The notes: generated by a model from the letters alone, not told the origin. 64,000 nt of DNA from Pseudochryseolinea flava (GCF_003286915.1 NZ_QMFY01000001.1:868001-932000); one strand, 5' to 3'. Counted from the first letter of the stretch, positions 44,316 through 54,270 are shown. Translations and numbers: made by a program.

Positions 44316-46256
44316 CTACTTAAGCAAATGCTCTTGCAAGAACATGACGATTGCCCATTGCATGTGATCTACGTTCGCTTTTTTTCGGAAGCCATGGCCC
44401 TCATCTTTTGCAAGCATATACCATACTTTCTGTCCTTTACTTTGCATTTTCAATTTCATCTGCTCTGATTCCGACGCCGGTACACGCGGGTCATTTAATC
44501 CTTGAATGATAAAAAGTGGTTTCGTGATTTTGTCAACGTGATTTGCCGGGGAAATCTGAAGTAAAAACTCTTTCATCTTTGGATCACGTTCATCACCATA
44601 CTCAACGCGTCGTAAATCTTTGCGATAATCTTCCGTGTTTTGAAGGAAGGTCACGAAGTTACTAATACCAACAACGTCGATGGCACATTTAAGTCTCGCA
44701 TTGTAATGTGTCATCGATGCAAGCACCATGTAACCGCCGTATGATCCTCCCCAAACGGCAACGCGTGAGGCATCTAGCTCAGGTTGTTTTGCTATCCAAT
44801 CCAAGAGTGCGCCAATATCTTTTACGGAGTCTTCTCTTTTATAACCGTTATCGAGTAGCAAATAGTTTTTTCCGTAGCCGGAACTTCCACGCACATTGGG
44901 CGCAATGATCGCGACGCCAAGCTCATTCGTTAAATATGCGTTGAATGAACTGAATGTAGGTAATGCTTGTGCTTCTGGGCCACCGTGAATGTAGATGATG
45001 ACAGGTATCTTGCCCTTAACATTTTTCGGTTTGTAGTAGAATGCCGGAATCGTTCGTGGCTTGCCATTAACGTTGTCGAAAGACTCAAACGAAATTTGTT
45101 CTGGAGAAACAAATGTGCTGTTATCCAGACCTCCGACTTCACTTGCTGTCCACCGTGAAAGCGCAATGTTGTCAAGTTTAATTGAAAAAATGTCACTGGG
45201 TGTGGCCGGCGTGTTCAGCACGAAACCAAGTTCCTTTCCATTGGGATGAAACTTCAGCCCGCCAATTACACCCGATGGAATTCCCTTCAGCTCGTGAATA
45301 TCTTTAGTCGACGTGTTCAGCGTGTAGATCTTTGAGACACCATTCTCATTAATTGTGAACGCTATTGTTGTTCGCTTTTTGTTGATTGTCATACCGGAAA
45401 CGTCCCAATGAATTGAAGACGTGATCGGCGTCAATTTTTTAGAAGCGAAATCGTAGTACTGAAGCGTTTGAAATTCGGCATTGGCATCGGAGATAATAAA
45501 TGCACCCTTTCCATCGGCACTCCAATAACCGCCAGCATATGCGATGGATTCGTTCGATGAATTGATCTGTTCAAGCGCTCCCGTTTCGACATCAAGCACG
45601 TGGACGAACGATTTGTTTGCTGAGATATAGTTCTGAACAAGAATTTTTTTGTCGTCTGGTGACCAATCCATCACCGACCATGAACCTCCTTGCTGTAAAA
45701 TGATCTTTGCTTCTTTCGGATTTTTCATGTCGGCGACATAGATGTCATAGTCCTTTCCGTTTCGCTTGGTACTTACAACCGTGAATTTATTTCCCTTGTT
45801 CGACCAGGTTGGTAAGCTGTTCTGCGATCGTCCACCATCAGAAAGTAGCGTGTACTTACCATTCTTTAAGTCAAACCAATAGAGTTGTGAAAACTCATTA
45901 CCACCGGCATCACGCGTGAACATAAAACCTCGATAAGTTGTGTCAGGACAAAAAGTTCCTCCTCCAACTGGCTCTTTAAAGAACGTGATTTGTTTCCGGT
46001 CGCCGCCGGGAAAATCGACTTGATGAAGTTGTGCGGTTTCGGCAAAACGTGTTAGCATTAAGATGCCTTTGCCGTTCGGAATCCAACTGCTCAATGCTGC
46101 CCAGCGCGTGTTTTGATATTGCGTCATGCGATCGACAAGCGATGACGGCACGTCGGGAACATTTTCTAGAACGAGTGAAGATGACTCTTTTTTATCTTGG
46201 GCGAAACCAATTGTCACGCTGAACAACATCAGCACAACCACGAAATTCAATTTCAT
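44316..46256 (-). CDS. exported S9 family prolyl oligopeptidase-like peptidase
   Basis: 646 residues with signal peptide (LNFVVVLMLFSVTIGFAQ). A beta-propeller (~30-385, WD40-like/TolB-like blades such as QLYWFDLKNGKYTLL) precedes the alpha/beta-hydrolase domain. The triad is S505 (VWGGSYGGYMVLA), D589 (LNDPRVPA) and H621 (DEGHGF). Such enzymes release dipeptides or acylated residues in the periplasm. It is monocistronic; no strong terminator was seen. Confidence 0.9.
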   Translation of the reverse strand: MKLNFVVVLMLFSVTIGFAQDKKESSSLVLENVPDVPSSLVDRMTQYQNTRWAALSSWIPNGKGILMLTRFAETAQLHQVDFPGGDRKQITFFKEPVGGGTFCPDTTYRGFMFTRDAGGNEFSQLYWFDLKNGKYTLLSDGGRSQNSLPTWSNKGNKFTVVSTKRNGKDYDIYVADMKNPKEAKIILQQGGSWSVMDWSPDDKKILVQNYISANKSFVHVLDVETGALEQINSSNESIAYAGGYWSADGKGAFIISDANAEFQTLQYYDFASKKLTPITSSIHWDVSGMTINKKRTTIAFTINENGVSKIYTLNTSTKDIHELKGIPSGVIGGLKFHPNGKELGFVLNTPATPSDIFSIKLDNIALSRWTASEVGGLDNSTFVSPEQISFESFDNVNGKPRTIPAFYYKPKNVKGKIPVIIYIHGGPEAQALPTFSSFNAYLTNELGVAIIAPNVRGSSGYGKNYLLLDNGYKREDSVKDIGALLDWIAKQPELDASRVAVWGGSYGGYMVLASMTHYNARLKCAIDVVGISNFVTFLQNTEDYRKDLRRVEYGDERDPKMKEFLLQISPANHVDKITKPLFIIQGLNDPRVPASESEQMKLKMQSKGQKVWYMLAKDEGHGFRKKANVDHMQWAIVMFLQEHLLK

Positions 46257-46360
46257 AAACCAGCTTTTCTAAAAGATAGAAGCCTCATCAAAAAAATCAA
46301 ACCACGATCTGAAATCAGGTCGACAAGTTTGATGATGTGTAAATAGAATGTGCGAACGGC

Positions 46361-48451
46361 TCAGTAGAGTGCCTTGTATTGCTTTACGCCACTGTCGAGG
46401 AACTCGGCAAATTTTGGAACACTGCTGTCGAAACCGTAGGGAGATACGAGAACACGTTCGTCTGCACCAACCAACACATAGAATGGTTGAGCATTGTTAT
46501 TGAGATTTGTGATTTGAAGATCGGCGTTCTGTTTCCCGATAGTCTTTTTCACTTTGTTATCGTACGTCGAGGTATACCAAGCTTCTTCAGGCAGTTCTGT
46601 TTTGTCGTCGACGTACAAGGCAACGACAACAAAATCATTTTTCAATCGCTCAAGAATCGTTGGATCGGACCAAACCGAAGCTTCCATCAATCGGCAATTT
46701 GTACAAGCATGTCCAGTGAAGTCAATGAAAAGCGGCTTCTTTTGCTCGCGTGCACAGGCTAGCGCTTGACAGTAGTCGAAATATCCCTTGATGCCATGCG
46801 GAAGGTGAAGGAAGTCATCATACTTTGGTTCCTCACAAATTTGATTAGGCTGATCACGTCGCGCTGCAGAAAGCAAATCGAAATCATGCGTATACATCGG
46901 CGGTAAATAACCTGCGAGTGCTTTTAGTGGTGCTCCCCACATGCCAGGTACCAAATAAATCAAAAACGTAAACGTGATCATCGCAAGACTTATGCGCACA
47001 ACGCTTACACGTTTGTCTTCCGCATCCTTTCCTGTGTCTCCAGGCAAACGAAATGCTTTCATCAAGTACAAGCCAATGAGCGCTACGATCACAATCCATA
47101 TCGCAAGATTAATTTCGCGATCGAGTATTCTCCAATGAAACGCTTGATCTGCAACGCTCAAGAATTTAAACGCAAGCGCGATCTCGATAAAGCCCAGCAC
47201 AACCTTCACACTGTTCAACCATCCACCCGATTTCGGAAGTGTTTTTAGCCAACCAGGGAAAAATGCAAACAAGGTAAAAGGTATCGCGAACGCAAGTGAA
47301 AACCCGAGCATACCAATGATAGGTTTTAAGAAAGCACCACCAGCTGACGACACCAAGATGCTTCCGACAATCGGCCCCGTACAAGAAAATGAAACGAGCA
47401 CGAGTGTGAATGCCATGAAGAAGACGCCGAACAATCCACCTTTTTCAGCTTGCTGATCTACCTTATTCACGAATCCGCTTGGCAATGTAATGTCGAAAAG
47501 CCCAAGGAAGGAAAGACCGAATACAATGAAAACGACGAAGAAGAGAATGTTGGGTAGCCACTCCGTTGACAAGTGGTTTGCTGTTTCCGGTCCCATCAAT
47601 GGCGAAACAGAAACGCCAATCAAAGTGTATATCACAACGATTGAAAATCCATAAATGATCGCATGAAATCTTGTTCTGCCCGGCGCAGTAAAATAACTTA
47701 CCGTCATCGGGATCATAGGGAACACGCATGGCGTTAATAATGCCGTGAGTCCTGCGAGGAAAGAAATAAAGAAGAATGCCCAGAAGGAAGTGTTCTCTTC
47801 TTTCACGAGCGATTTATCGAGTATCGGTCCCTTACATTCGCCGATTGACTTTGCTGAAGTAGTAGTCGATGTTGTATCTACATTTTCAACATCGTTAGGA
47901 GAAGATGGTGTTGTAACGGGAGCAGCAATGTTATTGGCTGGAGACGCTTCGACCTTATTTTTTTCCTTCGGAACTGTTGCACCAGCTTTTACCTCGAATG
48001 ACGCGATGGCAAAATCACCGTCGAAAAGAATACATTGTTCCTGGCAGACTTGTCCTTCATAGGTTCCGCTGATCTGTGGTTCTGTTGTTAATAATTTAAC
48101 TTTCTGACGAAACTCACCTGCGTTTTCGAAAATGCGAACGTCGCAGTCGAAGATTTTGTCGTGTTTGAGTTTATCGTTAACAGCCACAAGTGGGCCAACA
48201 AGTTCATAGCTTGCATCTGTGTTGAAGGTAAATGCGGTTGGTAATGGTCCACAATCTTCATCGAAGCCGACAGTATACACGTACCATCCTTTTTCGACTT
48301 CAAGCTTGAATACCAAGTCGATAACGTCTCCCGTTTTATAGCTTCCGGTAGGCGTTTCGGCAAATATTTTAGCGGGCTCACGAACTTGTGCGAATACATT
48401 GCCGAGGGCAAGAGAAAAGAGGATGAGTATTAAGTGAATATACTTTTGCAT
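46361..48451 (-). CDS. DsbD-like thiol:disulfide interchange protein
   Basis: 696 residues. A signal peptide precedes an alpha-type periplasmic domain (~20-200), followed by an eight-helix CcdA/DsbD membrane core (~225-490; LTALLTPCVFPMIPMTVSYF with the first membrane Cys, VSFSCTGPIVGSIL with the second), and a C-terminal thioredoxin domain with CTNC (FTGHACTNCRLME). It carries electrons from cytoplasmic thioredoxin to periplasmic proteins, in line with the three-domain DsbD architecture. A promoter element lies 17 bp upstream. Confidence 0.9.
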   Translation of the reverse strand: MQKYIHLILILFSLALGNVFAQVREPAKIFAETPTGSYKTGDVIDLVFKLEVEKGWYVYTVGFDEDCGPLPTAFTFNTDASYELVGPLVAVNDKLKHDKIFDCDVRIFENAGEFRQKVKLLTTEPQISGTYEGQVCQEQCILFDGDFAIASFEVKAGATVPKEKNKVEASPANNIAAPVTTPSSPNDVENVDTTSTTTSAKSIGECKGPILDKSLVKEENTSFWAFFFISFLAGLTALLTPCVFPMIPMTVSYFTAPGRTRFHAIIYGFSIVVIYTLIGVSVSPLMGPETANHLSTEWLPNILFFVVFIVFGLSFLGLFDITLPSGFVNKVDQQAEKGGLFGVFFMAFTLVLVSFSCTGPIVGSILVSSAGGAFLKPIIGMLGFSLAFAIPFTLFAFFPGWLKTLPKSGGWLNSVKVVLGFIEIALAFKFLSVADQAFHWRILDREINLAIWIVIVALIGLYLMKAFRLPGDTGKDAEDKRVSVVRISLAMITFTFLIYLVPGMWGAPLKALAGYLPPMYTHDFDLLSAARRDQPNQICEEPKYDDFLHLPHGIKGYFDYCQALACAREQKKPLFIDFTGHACTNCRLMEASVWSDPTILERLKNDFVVVALYVDDKTELPEEAWYTSTYDNKVKKTIGKQNADLQITNLNNNAQPFYVLVGADERVLVSPYGFDSSVPKFAEFLDSGVKQYKALY

Positions 48452-48467
48452 ACTTCAAAATTGGACG

Positions 48468-48475
48468 CAAAAATA
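48468..48475 (-). promoter_or_regulatory. putative -7 promoter element TATTTTTG
   Basis: Minus-strand TAnnTTTG 17 bp upstream of the DsbD-like ATG. A TTG lies 13 bp further upstream. Confidence 0.5.
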
Positions 48476-48533
48476 ACGAACAATCCATCAAAATAGTTGA
48501 AGGATGTGCTGAATGGTAATTGTTAAGAACTTG

Positions 48534-49766
48534 TTAAATGTCGATTTCGACCTGATTTCGTAGAATATCTTCAAAAGTCTCGCGCTGACGAATCAATTTT
48601 GCTTGCCCGTCGATGATAAGGACTTCTGCTGGACGTGGCCGTGAATTGTAGTTTGATGACATGGAAAAGCCGTATGCGCCAGCATTTTTGAACGCCAAGA
48701 CGTCGCCTTCCCGTACCTCGTTCAGCAAACGATCGGATCCAAACGTATCTGTTTCGCAGATGTATCCAACAATGTTGTATTTTTTTTCAGCACCTGTTGG
48801 ATTGGAGACGTTAACGATATGGTGATAGGCATCATACATCATGGGTCTGATCAGGTGGTTAAGGCCGCTGTTAACACCAGCAAAAGTGATTGACGGTGTT
48901 TGCTTTACGACGTTTACGTTGACGAGTAAAGTTCCTGATTCGCTTACCAGAAATTTTCCTGGCTCGATACGCAGCTCAAGTTTTCTGCCATAGCGTTCAC
49001 AAAATTCATGGAACGACGCCGTAAGTTGTTTGCCAAGCTCATCGATGTTGGTGACAGGATCTCCCGCTTTGTAGGCAACTTTGAAACCACTTCCGAAGTC
49101 GATAAACTTTAGGTTCGGAAAATGCACGGCAGTCTCGAACAACGTTTGTGCGGTTTTGATGAATGCATCCGTTTCTTTGATGTCAGAACCCGTGTGAATA
49201 TGAAGTCCGTCTACAACAATATTATACTGCGCAACGATAGCCTGTATTTCTGAAAGTTGCTGTACGGAAATTCCAAATTTAGAACTACTATGGCCTGTGG
49301 ATATTTTGATATTTCCGCCTGCCATAATGCTCGGATTTAAGCGAAGGCTTACCGGGAATTTATCGCCGTACTTTGCTCCAAATTTCTGCAGTGAAGAAAG
49401 GTTGTCGAGATTAATGGGCAACCCAAGGGCTACACCTTCTTCGATCTCGCTGAAGTCAACACCACTTGGCGTAAACATAATTTCTTCGGGACGAAAGCCA
49501 GCGCGCAATGCAAGTTTTGCTTCTTCCGGAGAGACAACTTCGACACCGATTCCCTGCTTTCTGACAAATTTCAAAATGGAAATATTCGTGAGCGCTTTGG
49601 CCGCGTATTTAATCTTAAGATCAACGCCGCTATACGCTTTCTTCAGTTTTTCGATCTGTTGTTTAATAACATTGCCATCGTAAACGTATACGGGTGAACC
49701 AAATTCACGCGTAAGCTGTATAACATCTACACCTTGGATCGTATACTGTTGTTGCTGAAATTCCAT
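48534..49766 (-). CDS. lysA: diaminopimelate decarboxylase
   Basis: 410 residues from ATG 49766 (MEFQQQQYTIQGVD); a promoter element at 49785-49792 excludes in-frame codons further upstream. The fold III PLP enzyme motifs are the Lys of IKYAAKALTN, the HTGSDI and GSGF glycine segments, EPGKFLVSESGTL, and CETDTFGSDR with the catalytic Cys. It decarboxylates meso-diaminopimelate to lysine, the last step of lysine synthesis. It is divergent from the esterase. Confidence 0.93.
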   Translation of the reverse strand: MEFQQQQYTIQGVDVIQLTREFGSPVYVYDGNVIKQQIEKLKKAYSGVDLKIKYAAKALTNISILKFVRKQGIGVEVVSPEEAKLALRAGFRPEEIMFTPSGVDFSEIEEGVALGLPINLDNLSSLQKFGAKYGDKFPVSLRLNPSIMAGGNIKISTGHSSSKFGISVQQLSEIQAIVAQYNIVVDGLHIHTGSDIKETDAFIKTAQTLFETAVHFPNLKFIDFGSGFKVAYKAGDPVTNIDELGKQLTASFHEFCERYGRKLELRIEPGKFLVSESGTLLVNVNVVKQTPSITFAGVNSGLNHLIRPMMYDAYHHIVNVSNPTGAEKKYNIVGYICETDTFGSDRLLNEVREGDVLAFKNAGAYGFSMSSNYNSRPRPAEVLIIDGQAKLIRQRETFEDILRNQVEIDI

Positions 49767-49784
49767 GTCGAAATTTAAAAGGAC

Positions 49785-49792
49785 CAAATATA
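49785..49792 (-). promoter_or_regulatory. putative -7 promoter element TATATTTG of lysA
   Basis: Minus-strand TAnnTTTG 19 bp upstream of the lysA ATG; supports the start at 49766. Confidence 0.5.
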
Positions 49793-49828
49793 CGTGCACA
49801 TTCTTAATTCTGAATCTATTTTAGCGCC

Positions 49829-50611
49829 ATGAAATTATTTTTCCGCGAGTACAATCCTGCTTCGAGCACCGACAAACAACCGATAGTTATTTTACATGGC
49901 CTTTTTGGATCGTCAGATAATTGGCTAACACAAGCCAAGGTGTATTCTGAAACGTACAATGTTTACACTGTAGATCTCCGTAACCATGGCCAATCACCTC
50001 ACGATGATGCATTCGATTATCAATCGATGGTAAATGATTTGGAAGAGTTTTTTGCAGACCATAATCTTAGCGATGTAACATTGATCGGCCACTCCATGGG
50101 CGGAAAAGCTGCGATGAATTTTGCGTTAGCGCATCCGGATCGTGTTGGAAGACTCATCGTTGTTGACATCGCTCCGCGCTACTATGACTTGGAGCACTAC
50201 GTGATTGTGGACGGATTAAATGCTGTGAAACTCAACGAACTTACCTCGCGAAATGATGCTGATGCAGCATTATCAGAATATGTACCCGAACCTGATGTTC
50301 GTCAATTCTTATTGAAGAATCTACAGCGTAAAGCAGAAGGAGGATTTTCGTGGAAGATTAACTTGCCTGTTATCAGTGAAAAACTTTCTAACATCGGCGT
50401 CGACCTGGTCGTAGAAGGAACATTTGAAAAGCCAACGCTTTTCATTCGTGGCGTGCGATCAAAATATGTTCATGATAGTGACTGGTCGCGAATAAAAGAA
50501 ATTTTTCCGGAGGCAGTTCTCGAAACTATGGAGACAGGCCATTGGGTGCAAGCAGAAAATCCACAAGGTTTTGTTGCGTTAACAAAACACTGGATTGAAT
50601 CATTGGGTTAA
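49829..50611 (+). CDS. alpha/beta-hydrolase (YbfF-type esterase)
   Basis: 260 residues. The oxyanion-hole ILHGLFGSSDNWLTQ, the nucleophile elbow GHSMGGKAAMN (Ser ~90), an Asp in the late region and the terminal GHWVQAENP (His ~235) give a complete triad as in acyl-CoA/short-chain esterases of the YbfF type. Substrate not determined. The next gene starts 12 bp later on the same strand. Confidence 0.87.
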   Translation: MKLFFREYNPASSTDKQPIVILHGLFGSSDNWLTQAKVYSETYNVYTVDLRNHGQSPHDDAFDYQSMVNDLEEFFADHNLSDVTLIGHSMGGKAAMNFALAHPDRVGRLIVVDIAPRYYDLEHYVIVDGLNAVKLNELTSRNDADAALSEYVPEPDVRQFLLKNLQRKAEGGFSWKINLPVISEKLSNIGVDLVVEGTFEKPTLFIRGVRSKYVHDSDWSRIKEIFPEAVLETMETGHWVQAENPQGFVALTKHWIESLG

Positions 50612-50623
50612 TATTTCTCTCTC

Positions 50624-51556
50624 ATGTCTACACCCTCTGGCGCTATTCGTAACGATAAATCATACGGCGCTTACGTTACGGGTTTTTTGTTGTGTTTTGC
50701 AGGTGCAGTTTGCTTCTCGACGAAAGCCATATTTGTAAAACTTGCTTATCGCGAAACGCATATCGATGCCGTTACATTGCTCGCGTTGAGAATGCTATTT
50801 TCAATTCCCTTCTTTCTTATTTCGGCTGCGATTTCATCATCGAAAACTACGAATGTCAAATTTACGCTGCCACAATGGTTTGGTGTTGCGGGCATTGGTT
50901 TGTTGGGATATTATGTGAGTAGCTATCTCGACTTCGTTGGATTGCAGTTCGTGTCGGCAGGGATGGAGCGACTTATTTTATTCATATATCCTACATTGGT
51001 GCTTCTGATTACGGCCGTGTTCTTCAAAACGAAGATTAGACCGCGGCAGTGGTGGGCAGTGGTAATCACGTACGCAGGGTTGTTCATTGCTTTCTTTGGT
51101 GAGATCGATTTATCCGCTGCCCAAGATGAGCATTTCTATTGGGGCGCTTTCATGATTGTGCTTTGTGCGATCACGTATGCATCTTACATTGCCGGTAGTG
51201 GACAGCTCATTCCTGTGGTTGGCGCTTCTAAGTTTAACAGCTACGCGATGACCTTTGCGTGTTGTGGCGTGTTGATACATTATTTTATCGTCAGCGACAC
51301 GTCTCTCCTTAATTTGTCAAATGATGTATACCTGTATAGCGCTTCAATGGCAATATTCGCGACCGTTGTTCCTTCATATTTAATAACGGCAGGCATTAAA
51401 CGCATCGGCGCCGACAATGCTGCTATCGTGGGTAGTGTTGGCCCTGTGTCTACTATCGTACAAGCGTATTTCTTTTTACAGGAGCCGATTTTAGCGCTTC
51501 AATTGGTCGGAACGGCTTTGATACTGGTCGGTGTTCTCATGATCGGAAAAAAGTAA
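50624..51556 (+). CDS. EamA/DMT family permease
   Basis: 310 residues with ten predicted helices in two EamA halves (first ~20-150, second ~160-305; GAVCFSTKAIFVKLAYRE, FLQEPILALQLVGTALILVG). Drug/metabolite transporters export amino acids, nucleosides or amines; substrate unknown. Probably co-transcribed with the esterase just upstream. Confidence 0.87.
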   Translation: MSTPSGAIRNDKSYGAYVTGFLLCFAGAVCFSTKAIFVKLAYRETHIDAVTLLALRMLFSIPFFLISAAISSSKTTNVKFTLPQWFGVAGIGLLGYYVSSYLDFVGLQFVSAGMERLILFIYPTLVLLITAVFFKTKIRPRQWWAVVITYAGLFIAFFGEIDLSAAQDEHFYWGAFMIVLCAITYASYIAGSGQLIPVVGASKFNSYAMTFACCGVLIHYFIVSDTSLLNLSNDVYLYSASMAIFATVVPSYLITAGIKRIGADNAAIVGSVGPVSTIVQAYFFLQEPILALQLVGTALILVGVLMIGKK

Positions 51557-51655
51557 GCTTCAGGTTACGGTTCGGTATTCATCGATGAAAAGCAAGCGTT
51601 AAGATATCGTGCTTCATTATTTTTCTGTTAACTTCATTCATAAATCGAAAATCTC

Positions 51656-52306
51656 ATGCGCCTTTTATTGGTCTTTACGTTTTGCCTGATCGGTGTAATC
51701 AGCTACGGTCAAAAAAATCAGTATGTTTTCGTGTTTCTGAATCATAAGCCTGACGCCGTGAAACTTTCGAAAGAAGAGTCCGATAAAATCATGAAAGGGC
51801 ACATGGACAATATTAACCGCCTTGCAAAAGAGGGGAAACTAATTGCAGCGGGGCCTTTCGAGGGCGGTGGCGGAATTTTTGTGTTGGATACGAAATCGGT
51901 GGAAGACGGAACAGCGTGGCTAAGCACTGATCCCGGCGTACAGGCCAACCGTTGGAATGTAGAAGTACTGCCCTTTTACGTTCGCCATGGCAGTATTTGT
52001 CTGGCGAAAGAACCCTATGAAATGGTCACCTATAATTTTGTTCGATTTAAACCAACGGTAACAAAATCTACGGCGCCAGATTACCCGGAAATATTTGCTA
52101 AGCATGATGATTACCTGAAAGAAATAAAATCGACAGGAAGTGTTCTTATTGATGGGACATTTGGCGATCACGAGGGTGGTATTGTGGTGATCAATGGTGA
52201 TTTACAACGCGAGGTTATTGAGCACGACCCAGGTGTACAAGAAGGTCTGTTTACTGTCGATATTAAAAAATTATGGATTGCTAAGGGCGCATTTTGTGAG
52301 AAATAG
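51656..52306 (+). CDS. exported protein with two YCII-like domains
   Basis: 216 residues with signal peptide MRLLLVFTFCLIGVISYG. Two copies of a ~90-residue alpha/beta domain follow: the first (~22-115) has HMDNINRLAKEGKLIAAGPF and GGIFVLDTKSVEDGTAWLS, the second (~120-210) KHDDYLKEIKSTGSVLIDGT and GGIVVINGDLQREVIEHD. Both match the YCII (PF03795) layout, including the conserved 'HD.YL...G.l...G.f' and 'Dpgvq' segments. YCII domains are usually cytoplasmic and single; here the pair is exported. Function unknown. Confidence 0.8.
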   Translation: MRLLLVFTFCLIGVISYGQKNQYVFVFLNHKPDAVKLSKEESDKIMKGHMDNINRLAKEGKLIAAGPFEGGGGIFVLDTKSVEDGTAWLSTDPGVQANRWNVEVLPFYVRHGSICLAKEPYEMVTYNFVRFKPTVTKSTAPDYPEIFAKHDDYLKEIKSTGSVLIDGTFGDHEGGIVVINGDLQREVIEHDPGVQEGLFTVDIKKLWIAKGAFCEK

Positions 52307-52314
52307 TGCGCGTC

Positions 52315-52926
52315 CTAGAGATGCATTTCCAATGAATTACTCGGTTGGTCTTCTGCGGTATCGGCAGCTTTAAAATAAAATGCTTTGAATGTCTCCCAAA
52401 TTTTGCCGTTGTGTTTTAGCAAAACGATTTTTTCAACATCGAAATGAGCGGAAAAAGTTCGTGCTTGGAATTCTTCCCATGCTTTGAAGAATAGTGGCTT
52501 CTTGAGATCACGAAAAGCCAGCGTTAAATGCGGATGAAAACTTTGGTCCTTGTACGCCGCGTTGAATAAGTTAAGTTCACGTTTGCAGAATCGATGAAGG
52601 TCTTTATAGAGTTTCGTCAGCGAATCGTTGGCAACGATATCGATGAAGACTACACGCGGTGGAAATGCGCCGTAATTTTGAAGTTGTATTTTAAAATCGT
52701 CACGCCCTTGTGTGAACGAGTGCAGCGCCGTAACAAGTTCGAATTCTTTTTCTTCTTTCCACCGAAAAGGCATGTGAAGCGTAATGTGTGGCGGAGAATT
52801 TAACGATGCTTTGCTATTATACTGCTCACGAAAATAATTCTTCAACCGCCAGGCATCATCGTAAATAGGTGATGGCGGGATCAGGGCAATAAAATATTGT
52901 TTTAACTTTTCCTCTCGCGTCGACAT
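52315..52926 (-). CDS. 2H phosphoesterase (2'-5' RNA ligase-like)
   Basis: 203 residues. The two HxTx signatures are PHITLHMPF (~45) and FHPHLTLAFRD (~150), which define the 2H superfamily (LigT/ThpR type, PF13563). Known members hydrolyse cyclic 2',3' phosphodiesters or ligate RNA ends; the role of this one is unknown. Its ATG lies 24 bp inside the 3' end of the upstream TIGR01777 gene, so translation may be coupled. Confidence 0.85.
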   Translation of the reverse strand: MSTREEKLKQYFIALIPPSPIYDDAWRLKNYFREQYNSKASLNSPPHITLHMPFRWKEEKEFELVTALHSFTQGRDDFKIQLQNYGAFPPRVVFIDIVANDSLTKLYKDLHRFCKRELNLFNAAYKDQSFHPHLTLAFRDLKKPLFFKAWEEFQARTFSAHFDVEKIVLLKHNGKIWETFKAFYFKAADTAEDQPSNSLEMHL

Positions 52927-53825
52927 AAATCCACTAGGGCAGATTTCAGATCTGGAAATTCGAAAACAAATCCGTGATCTAATAATCTTTCGGGATAAAC
53001 TTTTCTGCTTTTTAAAATCAACTCAGTTTCAGTGCCGATTATTTTTGCACCCCATCGCAACAGAAATTCGGGCGCTGGTAACGCGAATGGAACGTGCATG
53101 GCTTTACAAAGTGAGTTCATAAATTCTTTATTCGTAACCGGTTGCATTGATGCGCAGTTATAAATACCACACGCTGTGGGATGTGTTCGAATCCATTCTA
53201 TAACATTCACAAAGTCACGTTCGTGAATCCAGCTCACAAACTGTTCCCCGCTACCCTGCTGGCCTCCGAGACCGGCACGCACTAAATTCATTAGTCGCGG
53301 AAATGCGCCGTCACGTCGTCCTAACACGATACTGGTTCGTAAGATTACACCTCGCGTACGCGATAGTGGTATTGTATTGAACGTGTTTTCCCATTTCACG
53401 CATGCATTTTCAGAAAAGTTGGATCCTTTTTCGCCCTCGGCTTCTGTCATCATTAAATCGATTGAATGTCGATAAATCGTTGCCGACGAACTTTGAATCC
53501 AAAGTGATGGTGGTGACTTTAATTGCTGAACAGCTTCGCCTAAAATATGTGTGGACGCAATTCGCGATCGAAGTATTTCATTTTTGTTTTCTTCAGTATA
53601 GCGACAGTTTACACTTTTTCCAACGAGATTGACCAACATGTCTGCGTTTTCCAGTTCATGTTTCCACTCACCTAGTGTTGTCGCGTCCCACAACACTGTT
53701 CGAATTGGCGCTTCTGTTTTTTCGACACGACGGCTCAGAATTATAATTTCTGAAGCTTTGTCTTTATAAAAATCACAAAGCACCGTGCCAATGTAGCCAC
53801 TTCCGCCTGCAATAATAATTTTCAT
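52902..53825 (-). CDS. TIGR01777 family NAD(P)-dependent epimerase/oxidoreductase
   Basis: 307 residues from ATG 53825, since KIIIAGGSGYIGTVL is the family's N-terminal dinucleotide-binding motif; a GTG 21 codons upstream is in frame but not supported. The catalytic region is the extended-SDR type (SSSATIYRHS), and the C-terminal DUF1731 part is PEFLLRWGAKIIGTETELIL. Relatives (YfcH, SulA-type) have no settled reaction. It is 73 bp after the membrane-protein pair and overlaps the 2H phosphoesterase gene. Confidence 0.87.
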   Translation of the reverse strand: MKIIIAGGSGYIGTVLCDFYKDKASEIIILSRRVEKTEAPIRTVLWDATTLGEWKHELENADMLVNLVGKSVNCRYTEENKNEILRSRIASTHILGEAVQQLKSPPSLWIQSSSATIYRHSIDLMMTEAEGEKGSNFSENACVKWENTFNTIPLSRTRGVILRTSIVLGRRDGAFPRLMNLVRAGLGGQQGSGEQFVSWIHERDFVNVIEWIRTHPTACGIYNCASMQPVTNKEFMNSLCKAMHVPFALPAPEFLLRWGAKIIGTETELILKSRKVYPERLLDHGFVFEFPDLKSALVDLCRRERKS

Positions 53826-53898
53826 TTGTTCTTTGTTGATGATATCTCCGAAAATGTTTGAAGTAGGAGCGCGAACAATGCGCTCCACTCCATCATAG

Positions 53899-54270
53899 TC
53901 ACAATTGGGGTTTTACATGATGTAGCAACTGTGCTTTTCTTCTCAGGGCAAAAAGTACGAACAAGTTGAAGAAATGCATTGCACCGAGAACCAGGATGAT
54001 CCAGCCAATCTTTTTGCTTAAGGTTTCTATAATAAGCTGAGTCGTGTCGATCGTGTTCCAGATTTTTAACGTGTACACAGCGTAACCAATATTTACAAGG
54101 TAGAATCCGACGAGAAGTAGTTTGTTCACACTATCTGCGAGTGCAGTATCCTGCGAGAAAATTTCTAGCAGCAGAACGCGCCCATTATGGAAGAGTGTTT
54201 TCGCTACCCAAACCGTGAGCGCAATAGAAACCGGTAGATAGATGCAGTAGGTTACGACGGTGAGATTCAT
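53899..54270 (-). CDS. small membrane protein of unknown function
   Basis: 123 residues with about four predicted helices (~5-22, 48-68, 88-110, and a weaker one near 25-40). The pattern SVNKLLLVGFYLVNIGYAVY and HFFNLFVLFALRRKA is not a family I recognise. It follows the other membrane protein by 18 bp on the same strand, downstream of the palindrome at 54701-54718, and is likely co-regulated with it. Confidence 0.65.
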   Translation of the reverse strand: MNLTVVTYCIYLPVSIALTVWVAKTLFHNGRVLLLEIFSQDTALADSVNKLLLVGFYLVNIGYAVYTLKIWNTIDTTQLIIETLSKKIGWIILVLGAMHFFNLFVLFALRRKAQLLHHVKPQL

